This document shows positions 53,496 through 64,000 of a stretch of 64,000 nt of DNA, piece after piece. The translations under genes and the position numbers were made by a program. The stretch is from Hermatobates lingyangjiaoensis (lineage: Eukaryota; Arthropoda; Insecta; Hemiptera; Hermatobatidae), in the NCBI GenBank assembly GCA_026182355.1, contig JAPFBL010000166.1, positions 868,001-932,000 on the forward strand, written 5' to 3'. The notes under the pieces were generated by a model that saw only the letters and a program-made list of their open reading frames with translations, had not been told where the DNA came from and made no database searches. Numbering within the stretch: position 1 is the stretch's first letter; every line of letters starts with the position of its first letter.

Positions 53496-53788
53496 AAACT
53501 AATGAAATCAGACCTCTAGAGCGTATTTGTGAAGGGAGGAATGCAGGAGATTAAAGGATGTGAAAGGGTCTTTTTCAAAGAACTGGGTAAGTCATTGCAG
53601 GCAAAGGAAATCAGGAATAAATGTGTCACATTATCAGCTAGTTGTTAACTCTGATGGTTCATATCATTACACTTGTTAATACTAAATAAGCCATTAATTT
53701 TCTTTTTTACTCTTATTGGCTAAATGTAATGAATAAAGACCCGGCAATATTTGTTGACAGTGTCTTACATATTACAGCGGATCACATC

Positions 53789-53824
53789 TCTTCTTCTGAT
53801 GACGATTTGTCGAAATATCGAAGT
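53789..53824 (+). ncRNA. Hammerhead-like motif (AATAT type)
   Basis: TTCTTCTGATGACGATTTGT then CGAAATATCGAAG: CTGATGA, C, GA...TC or GAC-like stem, GAA, ATAT. Stem II is short. A decayed inverted partner may be at 53970-54000 ('gagtcgattcgtcatgagag'). Confidence 0.4.
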
Positions 53825-53999
53825 AATTTTTTTTAACTTCGTTCTGTTCCTGATCTGTTAATAGAACTAATATTCGCTTACATGAGAAAAATATCATCTG
53901 GTCATTTTATACCTAAAAATTACAGATAACAGAAAACAAAGTTAAATACTTTCTGCGACTTATATTTGGCGACTTATACGAGTCGATTCGTCATGAGAG

Positions 54000-56900
54000 T
54001 AACACTAGAGATGGTGAAGGAAAAGAAAGTGTACTGTCAGATGTGACAAAGCCGAGTATGTGCTGGCCACCATTCGTATCTGGATAATCTTTTACTTATA
54101 TTGCCCATATTGCTATCTTTTGTTTAAGGGAGGTAATCATTTGTGGCCGATACGCGGAGGTCAGGAGAGCCAGACAGGTGTCCCCTGTGATCAAAGACCT
54201 CTCACACAAAGTATCTTTGTTTCTGATACTGATCTTCCTCTGTTCAGATTCCTTCCACCTCCTTTTATTTCTCTCCTCTTGAAGCAACTGTGTAAACTCT
54301 CCTTGGTGTTTTATCTTTTCCTTAGCATTTTGTCGATTAAAACAATGATGCTGTTTCCCCTTCTGACTATTGGTGACTGGTTGACAACCGTTTTGTAAGA
54401 TCCAGGGCTGGAATGAATAGACGGTTAACTTAAATTTTCATGAAATTTACAGCAGTAATTTAGAGTCATGGTCAAGAAAAAGTTCATCAATCTTCAGTAC
54501 TAAAGCAAGCACGCCACCTGTTAGGCCACAGTTTAATTAATGACACGAATATTTTTCCTGCAATGCAACCTTATAATTTTTAATAAAAAACAAGAAAAAT
54601 ATACACTCACACCAACTGAAGATTCTGTTTCCAAGATCTTATCACAACGAACATTTATTTTTTAATCGACTTTTGTAGTTTTGTTAGTATATTCAAAAGA
54701 AATATAAGATTTATTTTACAGAATGTTATGTTCTGGTATAATGATTATTATGCCATAGTATTTTTATTATTATTAATATGGCATACAATTTATTTATTTC
54801 TATAAGATAAAGTAACTCGTTCTTATTGATTGGAGTTCGTGTTTGCTATAGATTAAGATGCAATATTCATTTTTCATTTAAATTAAACATATGTTTTCTT
54901 TTGCACAAGTTTTTTTTGCTCTAGTATAAAGATTGGGAGAAGCAAGGTGACATAATAGTATTTAACAAGCCAAAACTCAAGGGGTAGGATCAGGGATTGT
55001 ATAAGGCCCAGTAGGGGTTCACTGAAGTAAAGTCAGCACAATTTAATACATGTTACGTCCTCACCCTCTAGGGTCAACAACAAAGATTATTTGATTAAAC
55101 ATGGGCAGATGCTAAGTCTTTCTAATTGAACACTCTATATTTATAATTAGCATATATATTGCATACATTTTGTTCTATCAATTTTCAATACAAATTTCAA
55201 TTTTACTTGAAGATTTTAACATGTATTTTGTATTTACTATATCATTTGACTACTGAATAATTTCAAACACAGGCATACCTAATATTATCTACACAAAGTG
55301 AATTTAAAAACAAACTTTTATCGCTGTGCACTCTCTAGCTTCTTTTTCGAAAACTAACAACTGTAATACCTTTTTGATAACTAATATGTTTTGACAGTTT
55401 AAATAAAACATTTTATTTAATTATAACAAACTTGACAGTTTCAGAGAATATGTGAAGGTTGGGTGCAACGAAAACTAAAAAAAGTAGAAGGAATAGAAAT
55501 GTCTGAAGAAGAATAGCAATGGGGAAAAGTAATAACAAGAAGGAATCTTTATACATATAAAATTTAATTTAAGAGAAAATTCATAAATTAATAAAATAAA
55601 AATAAACTAAATTTAAAGAAAAACTAAATTTAAGTGTAATTAAGTGAATTAAAAAAACCCTCTGAATAATATTTAACGGTTCAGTTTGAAACCAGGATAA
55701 CCAACTTTATAATATATCTTAACATAATACAATTGTTATAAGGGTTGGATATTTTTAATAATGGATGTAATGTTCCAGTTTAATTACCTGAAACTGGAAA
55801 ACTCCAAAGCGAGTTTTTTTTTATCTATTGACAACAAAAGGCCGAGTGGGTTGTTTGTCACATATATATTCGGAAAGTGCGTGATTATTTCGATTTTCGG
55901 TATACTCGTATGTTTAACACAAAATATTTCATGTTTTGGTAAACTTTTAATTGCATAAAGATCGTTGTGAAATATTAAGTACATTTGTTTTATTTTTAAA
56001 GTAATTTATTACATTTTCATAAGGATTTAGTGGAATGGTTCAGCAATTTGATTGGTTTTTCAACAATTTGAATGCTAAAAACGCTAGTAATTTAAGAATT
56101 AAAATATTCCTTTGAACTACATATATTGGTAAAAATGTAAAGTAAATATTTGCGTCAAACAGGATATATTTCAATAATTGCAATATATTTCAATTTTGTA
56201 AATCATTTTATTTTGCACAAAAAAAAACTAACTAAATTCCAAGTTGTTGTTTTAAGAAACCTCTGGATGTTATATCTTTTCCAATTTTACTATTTTTTAC
56301 TCAAGAAATGTCAATTTCTTCGTTATTACAATATATGTTAGAAATGGGCTAGATACTCGTACTTTCTTAACCAGAATATCTAAAAGAAAGAAATAAATCT
56401 TTTTCCGATGTGTAAGTCACTCCACAGTTCATTAAGCTTTTCAATATCTTAAAGTGTGTTTATATTTAACCTCTCAAATCGGTTTCATTTAAAATATATT
56501 TTCATTGACTGGCATTCAAGGTTTGGTAAAACGCTTTATAATGTCCTTTCTCTAATACGCTATTGATTTAAAAATACTAAAAAATATTTAGAATAGCTTT
56601 TCACTATGAAGATGCATCAAATATATTGGAAGATCGTAGAGGATTAGTATGACATCATGCTAGAGAATTGATTTATTCAATTGTTTAAACTATTTCAGCT
56701 AGGATGAAGGAGCTTATAAACCATCTCAGGAATGTTTTCTTTTTCTTTTAGATAAAAAAATAAAAGATTGAGATTATAGAAGTATTTTACCCATCTATAG
56801 ATAGAAGATAATGCTATCATGAGTACGTGCTTAACGATGGCTTTAGCCACACAGTGACACTCTCACACAAACATTTCTTATGTCATCCAGTCTGGGCAAA

Positions 56901-57570
56901 GAGCAAAGTCTCCCATTAGACACGTTTTGCCAACTAAGATGTCTTTGGAGTAAACTAAATCGACCAAGATAGACATGCAAGTCAGTTTCTATTACTTGAC
57001 GTCACAGAAGGAAAAATTCTAGAAAGCTGGTGCTGACTCGTCAAACCTTTGTGTGCTATGAGGCAAAACAGACCCGATGAGGTTTAGTTCTGCTGTGGGG
57101 CGAGAAAACAAAGTAAAGTTTAGCGCTTCCTCAACATAATTTAAGAAGCTTCTGTCCAATTTATATCACGGTTCTCATTATTTTCAAGGTGCTACTTTAT
57201 TATACCTTTAATTACGTCTTATTGGTGTTGTTTGAGCTCTATTTTTAATGATTTACCAGTTTAGCCTATGTATATTTTATGATAACATTTACACAGTACT
57301 TCATAAAAACCACTGCACTCCAGTTCTCTAGTAGTGTTTTGAATGAACATATTATCTACGTTATTTTGATGATGACATCAAATTATGATAAATGACATGT
57401 TATATTATATAAAATATAATACGATATGAAAATAGTAACACTGAATGATCACCATTAGAAATGGAAGAAGTAAAACACCTTTTAATAAATTCAACTTTCT
57501 AGTAGTTGTCATGTCTTTTTGTTGAAGTGACTTGTGGATGAGATATCAAGTAATGAACTGAAATTTCGAT
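54000..57570. other. Intergenic AT-rich DNA
   Basis: No gene recognised. The 54060-54400 frames are overlapping chance frames in a GC-richer patch. Short phrase IIVFNKPKL at about 54955 echoes the broken frame at 38467. Confidence 0.45.
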
Positions 57571-57574
57571 ATAT

Positions 57575-57604
57575 ATTACTATACTTTACTTACTTAATAG
57601 TAAA
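57575..57604 (-). mobile_element. Possible 5'-end fragment of element K
   Basis: TACTATACTTTACTTACTTA-ATAGTAAA resembles the inverted 5' end (CACTATACTTTACTTATAGT). Only about 30 bases are recognisable. Confidence 0.35.
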
Positions 57605-57609
57605 TATAA

Positions 57610-59960
57610 CTGAAATAGCCCCAAATTCTTCTCTTAAATAGATAATTGGAAATTAAACTATAAAAAATGACATTTTTCACAGGAAAATATGCAAAACTGT
57701 TTTGATTTAGTCATGACTGATGGTAGACTTAAAGTGTAATGACAACAACTTTCTTGATAATGAATTGCGATAGTTTGTGACTACAACCCTAAACTATGTA
57801 GTCACAATGTGAAAACCAATTATTATTGATATTATAATAGGAAATGAACTTTGTAGCACAATGGAGGGTTTCAGAACATGTGTTTTTAACTTTAAACCGC
57901 TAATTATAAAAATTGAAAAGCTGTAAGAAATTTTAAAATGAAATTTGTAATCTACAAAAAAAATTTGGAAAGGATAATAAGGTTATAAAAAGTGAAAAAT
58001 GGATTACCTAGGTACTCGAATTATTTGATTGGTTTACGCTGATTTTTTTTTAAATACAGTCTTGTTCAAGGTTTAACTGAAAAAATGTAAAAATATTTAA
58101 AACAATTAATATGTTATTTAAGCACAATAAAGAGAGTTTATAAACTGAACATAGAGTTTTAAATAAACATGAAATTTGTTTTCATTTTTCTTATAAATTT
58201 TATTATATTTATCTCTTATAAATCTAGTGAAGTAATCTCTAGTGAGGGAATATATGGAGTCCATCTTAAAAATGTTGAATATCAACATTTCATTGAATAC
58301 TTCGAGAAATAATTTTTGTTTCTGAACAACATGGATGCACACTTTAACAGCGTATTAATATGGATACAACTGTTAACAGTAAAGGAAATAGATGACTGAT
58401 CAGTCTTCTATGTTAGAATGAAACTTTTTAGACTATTTTATTCTCAAATTTCTTTATGGATTTACAGAAAAAGGAAAAAATAAAAATGTAACAACAAAAG
58501 TATGTAACAACAACTTAATGCATTTGAAATTTCTCTTGTGCAAGTAAAAAAAAAAATTGAAAAATGCGAGAAAAAAATAGTGCTGTAGTGCACATTGTAT
58601 AGTAGTTCGAGGCACATAACTACTGAGTCCGATGACGTGGTCAAGGAAGAAGGTAATTCGTTGAGAATATAGGGGTGTGGGAGGATAATGGGTTGATTAA
58701 GAGCATGAAGAAGAGGTGTGAATAAAGAAGGAGTTTATCCTTGTTCGGTTTATAAGTCTAGTGATGTATCCATTTATGAATTCCCTTGTCAATCTATTGA
58801 ATATCAAAATGTCTTGCAAAAACAATTTACCCTGGCTATAGGATGAAGAATTATTTGTAATAATCAATATTTTGGATCAATTCTGATGAAAAAATTAAAA
58901 GTGTCAAATCAACGCCCAAAAAACTGTTAACACTGAAATAATTACAGAAGATATCGATTTGCTAGGCTCATAACTCTAAGTTACCTAATAAGTGGTATAC
59001 TAGGGAATTCTACTAAGCTAAGTGGTCAGACTGAGGCAGTGATCGAGGGGAAAACTCGGAAAGAAAAAAAAGAAAGGTCCTCAAAAAGCCTTCCCAGACA
59101 CAAGACAGTGGCAGAATTACGATTGACAGCAGTTCATGGCTACCTGCAAAACGCTTTCACAGTATAGGAGCAGGGGAGAAGTATTTTCACACTGCCAATA
59201 GTGTGACGAAAGAGAGAAAATGGACAGACACTACCTGAAAACATGCTCAGTCCTTGCTCATTGGAGAGGGATGCCGGACTATGGATTATACTGGGCTGCA
59301 ATAAAGCTAATGGCAGAAGCTTCATGCTGCTGGTTCAATCAAAAAAACAAAGTTTCTTGGATCCAAATTTATTTAAACCTTTTCTTATAATTCTACATAA
59401 CAAAGGGGGAAAAAATAATATTATAATCAACAAAATAATTATGTAACAGTAATGGGATTCATACAACTTGCTATTTCTTATAGATATTTATATGGGAGTG
59501 AAAAAGAAACTTGATAAAAGAAAATTTTTCAACCTTTGCCGTGAAAAAGTTGTAAGAATTGAGCCAAATTAAACATTTCATTTGAAATTTTCTGTTAACT
59601 ATTTTATTCGGTATCCGTTATTTCTCTGAAACATTCTTTTGTTTTCCTTTCTCTTTTTTCGAAATTCCTGCATCCGTTAATTGTTTATGGTGTATCGAAA
59701 TTCTTAAGAAAAACTCAATATTCCAGCGAAAAGTAAAGGTGGAATGATTATTAAAAGCCAAATTCAAGTGAGGCCTTGCACCTACAGAAAAATTAACAAA
59801 AAAGATTTTTGTGAAAATAAATTTAGTCTGTCATTAGAAATTGAAATAAGAAAAGGATAAATAAAATTTATTAAAATTATTTTTAATTTCTAATTTGTTG
59901 ATATCACATAAATGAAATAAACAATTTCTTGAAAATATATTTTTTTTATTTTCATTTTTT
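57610..59960. other. Intergenic AT-rich DNA
   Basis: No gene recognised. A GC-richer patch at 59020-59300 carries frames on both strands with no family signature. Confidence 0.5.
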
Positions 59961-59979
59961 TTTGACTTATTTCCAAATA

Positions 59980-60192
59980 AGAAACGAGTATGTTTTGCTC
60001 GAAGAGAATTATTTTCAAGAGGAAGAGAAAATTGTGACACTGCAGAATTTTAGTGGTTTAGCTAAAGCGCGTGACATTAATACTATTAAAGAAAACTCTG
60101 TTAGGTTCATTAATAATTTTATGTCTGCTTGTGTAAATTTAGCAGACTCGGTTAGGGTAAAATCTGGGTTGAAGTTTTTTGCTTGGCTCTAG
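59980..60192 (+). other. Possible exon or mobile-element coding remnant
   Basis: A pyrimidine-rich tract (59938-59970) leads to AAATAAG, then an open frame reading NEYVLLEENYFQEEEKIVTL, QNFSGLAKARDINTIKENSV, RFINNFMSACVNLADSVRVK and SG, to a stop at 60192. Amino-acid use is protein-like and unlike the AT-driven frames elsewhere. No family is recognised. It could be an exon behind a splice acceptor, or a fragment of a transposon protein. Confidence 0.35.
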
Positions 60193-60253
60193 GGTTAATG
60201 GGGCTTTCAAAGATGAGGAGAAAGAAAATATGGAAGCAGATGTGGTACGGCCT

Positions 60254-60273
60254 AAGGGGGGGGGGGGGGGGGT
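60254..60273. repeat. Poly(G) run
   Basis: About 18 consecutive G. It is isolated in AT-rich DNA and could be an expansion or a sequencing artefact. Confidence 0.8.
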
Positions 60274-60279
60274 GGATTT

Positions 60280-61020
60280 TTTTGCGCTTTGGGAACACGG
60301 TCTTCTTGGCATTAATCAGTAGACTGCAGGCTAATGGACTCAACCTGTCTCAATTTGTACTTGCTTAACGGACCCCTTATATACAGTCCATTACACTTGT
60401 TCCTATTTAATATCCTTGTTTTTCTCTTACCAATTCCTTTAAGCTAAAAAGGATGAAGTATTATTCTATTTTACTTATTTTTCTTCTAATTTATATGATA
60501 TTGTAATGATTCATTGTTCTTACTACCCTGCTTGCTTTGTCAGCACCAAATCAGACTAGAACAGATAAAACTCGATGCAGAAAAAAATCACTCCAGATGA
60601 AATACTATGAAAAAAATAATCCCCTCCTCCTTAGACAAATGCCTCCCTAACAAAATTCACCCTAAATAGAAAACTGAATCTATAATTCCAGTTGATTGAT
60701 TGAAACTCATACAATAATCTAAATATGAAATCATTTTGGAAAAATAAAATCATATAATACAGATAGCATGCATTCAAATACAAACTAGTAAATTTTAGGA
60801 TTTTCCTCTAGAGTATTTTTCTTCAGGTATATTATTCCTTTCGGGGAAAGAAATTCTTGACTAGAACCAATAAACTGATTACCTCTAAAAGAAGCCTGAA
60901 ATCAGTACCATATAAAGAAATACGCTAATAACTGCCAACCTAGGGTGTCACGCTTTGTCTTGTATTGGTAATTGGGCAAATCTAATTGCAAGTACAGCTA
61001 CAAATCACAGTATCCAGATC
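60280..61020. other. Intergenic AT-rich DNA
   Basis: Nothing recognised. Confidence 0.5.
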
Positions 61021-61025
61021 TAAAA

Positions 61026-61069
61026 AAAAGAAATAGTTAGTCGTTAATTAATGTTATATTGATTTAATA
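61026..61069 (+). repeat. 44-bp direct repeat, left copy
   Basis: AAAAGAAATAGTTAGTCGTT... to GATTTAATA is identical over 44 bases to 61880-61923. The two copies are 854 bp apart start to start. Confidence 0.9.
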
Positions 61070-61329
61070 TAATTAGCATTCAATAGAGCATAAGTTAAAC
61101 AGTCTATGCATGTACATAATTTTACTTACTATACCTAAAAGTAGCACATTATATGAGCATGAGTAGAGAATTTTTTTTAAAACTATATTGATAAGAAAGA
61201 GAGCTATAATGGTCTGTTATAAATTCAGAACATGTTTTTTTATCGATAAAACAATAACAATGAAATTTTGTTAAAAAACTGAACCTAGGATTAGCAATTT
61301 CTAAAAAAAAAAAATCATAAATTTGTTTA

Positions 61330-61610
61330 CATTGAATAGAAATTTATTAAGTAAAAGAAAATTGTTATTTGGAGGTTTATTAAAAAAAATTTTTTATACG
61401 TTCCATTGAGTTAAGATAATATGTTATCACAATAAAATTGTTAAATGTGAAAATTAACTCCATTCAAGCATATATTTTTGGATGCGTTTCATGGTGTGAT
61501 TCATAGTTGTCGAACAAGTGTTCGACTAATCAAACAAAATATAAGTTGGTTGTTAAGGAGTTTGATGTATGTTACTTATGGTAAAGTTTAGTGTAGGACA
61601 CTACAGATTA
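61330..61610 (+). mobile_element. Diverged 3'-end fragment of element K
   Basis: The end 'gttacttatggtaaagtttagtgtaggacactacagatta' matches the element K 3' terminus, with a 6-bp terminal hairpin TAGTGT-AGG-ACACTA at 61589-61603. The upstream limit is unclear. Confidence 0.55.
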
Positions 61611-61879
61611 TTTATCTTAGTTGTTATTCCTGTTCAAATTTAATATTTCTAGGTAAGGCAGGACAACGTCTGACGGGTTAGCTGTTGAGTTAATAATTAA
61701 ATATCAAATTAGCTAAAGGTAACACGACATTCACTGACTGACAGTTGACGATCTCTGTGGCAGCTATAAGTAAAAACAAAATTATATTTTTTTTAAATTC
61801 TGCCTAATTCCCTTGGCTACAGCTATTTTTAAAAATCTGTTCTTTCTTTCTGCCTCATTTTTGTACAAAAGATCAAAAC

Positions 61880-61923
61880 AAAAGAAATAGTTAGTCGTTA
61901 ATTAATGTTATATTGATTTAATA
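61880..61923 (+). repeat. 44-bp direct repeat, right copy
   Basis: Identical partner of 61026-61069. The pair brackets the element K fragment at 61330-61610. Confidence 0.9.
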
Positions 61924-61929
61924 CGGAAG

Positions 61930-64000
61930 ATATTTTAAGATAAATATGAAACATTGGGTATCAATTATCAGAAAGGAAAATTGCACTTATTAAATATTAA
62001 ACGATAGTGGTTTTCTTCAAATGTTATTAATATTAGTTTGATATATGAGCCAACCGATTATACGTTTATCCTCAGAATTCAGTCATATGAAGTGGATTTT
62101 ATATCATACATATTGGATTTTTTGGGTAAAATAGTTTTGTTTTAATATTTATTCGCTGATGTGTATTTCTCAAAAAAAAAATTATAAGAGGGACTCAAAA
62201 TTTGATACTATACTATTGTATAATTGTATAATAATTATATACTTATATTATTGTTTATAATGGTATTATATCATTTTTATAATAGAACTTTTTACGTTTT
62301 TTTTTCAATTAGCTAGCCTCAAGGGAGCATTATTATGTGTTTGTTCTCTGTTTAAATAACTGATTGTTAAAATTTGAGGTCAGTAGTGGGATTGGTGATT
62401 GTTGGTTGGAGGCAGATGTCCTGAGTTGTGGACGTAAAGATAGGAGGTTGTCAGATTAATGAGGAAGAGGCAAGATGAGAGGGATTAGTGAAGCCCAGTA
62501 GGGCAGCCATTACACCTCATTAGTCAAGGGCTGTGCTCTTCCCACATGGCCCTAAATTAAAACTCATTTCCCAAATGCCTTCCTTGTTAATCCAGCACCA
62601 TTGGTAATAAACATTTCAAATGTTTTAGGCTCTCAGTTAGTTTCTAACTGTAGAATTACTCTTTTATTCAAGCTCTACAGCTGAACTCGCTGGCAAGCTG
62701 TAAGCCGCAGACTCAACATTGGCCTTTTCACAGCTTTCACATTCAATGTTTTGACTACATTTTCACTGAACATTTCAATATTAATAAAATGCAAGGGTTT
62801 ATTTTTGTCCTTTTGCGAATCTAGTCAAAATCCCTCTAGTCATAATTACTGAATGAAAATTAATTGCCAAACAACAATAGAGAGTAAAATATTTATTTAT
62901 TATCCAACGTCTCCCTCTGCCTATTGGGCCATTCGGTGACGCGCTGACCAGTAGAGATGCTAATCTACATAAATTTTGATGTCATGTTGAGATGGAGTCA
63001 AAGCAGGATAGTCCTTTAAGTGGAGGTCAAAATCGTGGGAATCAAATAAAATATTACCAACGAGATCAGGCAAATCAAGGTAATAACAATGAATTAAAAG
63101 TTATAGGTATCAAATAGAAAAAATAAGTGCAATTCGACTATTCTTATGATTTTTACTCCTTAGATCGACATACTAACATCAATTATTTTTAACATATTCT
63201 CTTCCACTTCAGCTATGTTTTAATCTTTACAAAAAAAACATTAAAACAGGTGAATAAAACTATTGTAGATAGATAAATTAAATTGAAAAATGATTAACAG
63301 AAATATAGGGTAACTTGAGCCTACTGATACCCAAGGAAATGTGCTACAGATTAGAGCAGCAACGTACGAAGTATGATCAAAAAGTCAGGACACTTGTTGA
63401 ATTTCGTGTGTTGTGTACTTTCTGATTTCAAAATTGTATTCCTTGTATTGGTCAATTCGTCACGATCATATGTTCACATATGACAGTTAAAACATCAACT
63501 ATGTTTCCTCATGACCGAAGTGTCGCGGTCTTCAACTAAAAGAGATAACAACTTCACAGTCATTATACGTCATCTACATTGCTACAAAACGCAATTTATT
63601 ATTCCCATTCCACTTTCCTACAACCCAGGAAGTTATTTTATATCCAACAAATGGTGAACCATGAAAATTAACTGAAGTTGACGTAGGCGCACAATATCTG
63701 CTAGTACAGGTTATTTCAACCATCAATATAAAACCTCTTTCTGAAGTTTTCTGACTAAAAGACGCTCTGATTTCTTCGATTTGAGGTAGTTCAATATGTA
63801 GTAGCATGTATTTCATTTCGAACAACTAGATACTGAAATTCGTTATAGGTATTTCATTGATAATTAGGATACAAGTAGTACGTTAAATGATAAAATCAGC
63901 TTATCATCTCTTTTCTGCGGTATATTAAGAAATAACACCTCCGAGAGGGTACATTTGTGTTACCCTGAATCAATGAGGTTTGACATGTGTGAACAATCAA
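61930..64000. other. Intergenic DNA
   Basis: No gene recognised. GC-richer patches at 62385-62560 and 63400-63560 contain no frame or domain that I can name. 'gtatgatcaaaaagtcagga' at 63371 is reminiscent of a mariner-type end, but no partner end was found. Confidence 0.45.

Noticed and set aside
60183..60368. Frames across the poly(G) run
   Set aside because: The glycine run comes from the homopolymer and there is no other coding support.
63365..63400. Possible mariner-type terminal repeat (GTATGATCAAAAAGTCAGGA)
   Set aside because: No matching inverted end or transposase remnant was found in the remaining sequence.

Overview
This is an AT-rich (roughly two thirds A+T) stretch of an invertebrate animal genome. 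It is almost entirely intergenic and consists mostly of transposable-element remains. The one convincing host gene is an arginine kinase, the invertebrate phosphagen kinase. Arginine kinase, tRNA-derived and 5S-rRNA-derived SINE sequences, Penelope-like retroelement fragments, a hAT-type element and very abundant (TA)n tracts together point to a protostome such as a mollusc or chelicerate. The sequence alone does not settle the phylum.

Layout. 1-4.3 kb: a dense cluster of short Penelope-like fragments, each abutting a (TA)n tract, plus foldback repeats carrying hammerhead-ribozyme-like cores. 4.3-9 kb: intergenic DNA, one foldback-type relic and a GT-rich minisatellite (8.3-8.9 kb). 9-13.9 kb: a 5S-rRNA-like pseudogene or SINE head, two local tandem duplications, a 110-bp-arm foldback and more ribozyme-like motifs. 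15.8-16.2 kb: a good tRNA-derived SINE; weaker relatives lie at 20.5, 27.9, 31.2 and 51.2 kb. 17.8-18.9 kb: a second ribozyme/Penelope/(TA)n cluster. 23.1-23.4 kb: a foldback flanked by a 13-bp direct repeat. 29.3-30.0 kb: a non-autonomous hAT-like element with an 8-bp target duplication. 34-37.2 kb: a third cluster, including a perfect 156-bp inverted repeat. 38.1-39.0 kb: a broken reading frame that could be a retroelement C-terminus. 40.7-52.5 kb: several copies of one unrecognised ~1.6 kb repeat (here called element K) lie on both sides of the arginine kinase gene (44.0-45.2 kb, minus strand), with opposite orientations on the two sides. 52-64 kb: mostly featureless AT-rich DNA with one possible exon-like frame near 60 kb.

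The most interesting signal is a repeated module: a CUGANGA...GAAA core whose downstream bases form a short palindrome, followed by a Penelope-like N-terminal coding fragment, followed by (TA)n, always in that order. Different sequence families keep the same fold while their sequences differ. This suggests selection on, or common descent of, self-cleaving RNA units spread by Penelope-like machinery. Element K is a second repeat family that I do not recognise; it has a covarying 3'-terminal hairpin. Arginine kinase is intact at every catalytic position I can see, lies in a single open frame, and has a broken fragment of itself just downstream.
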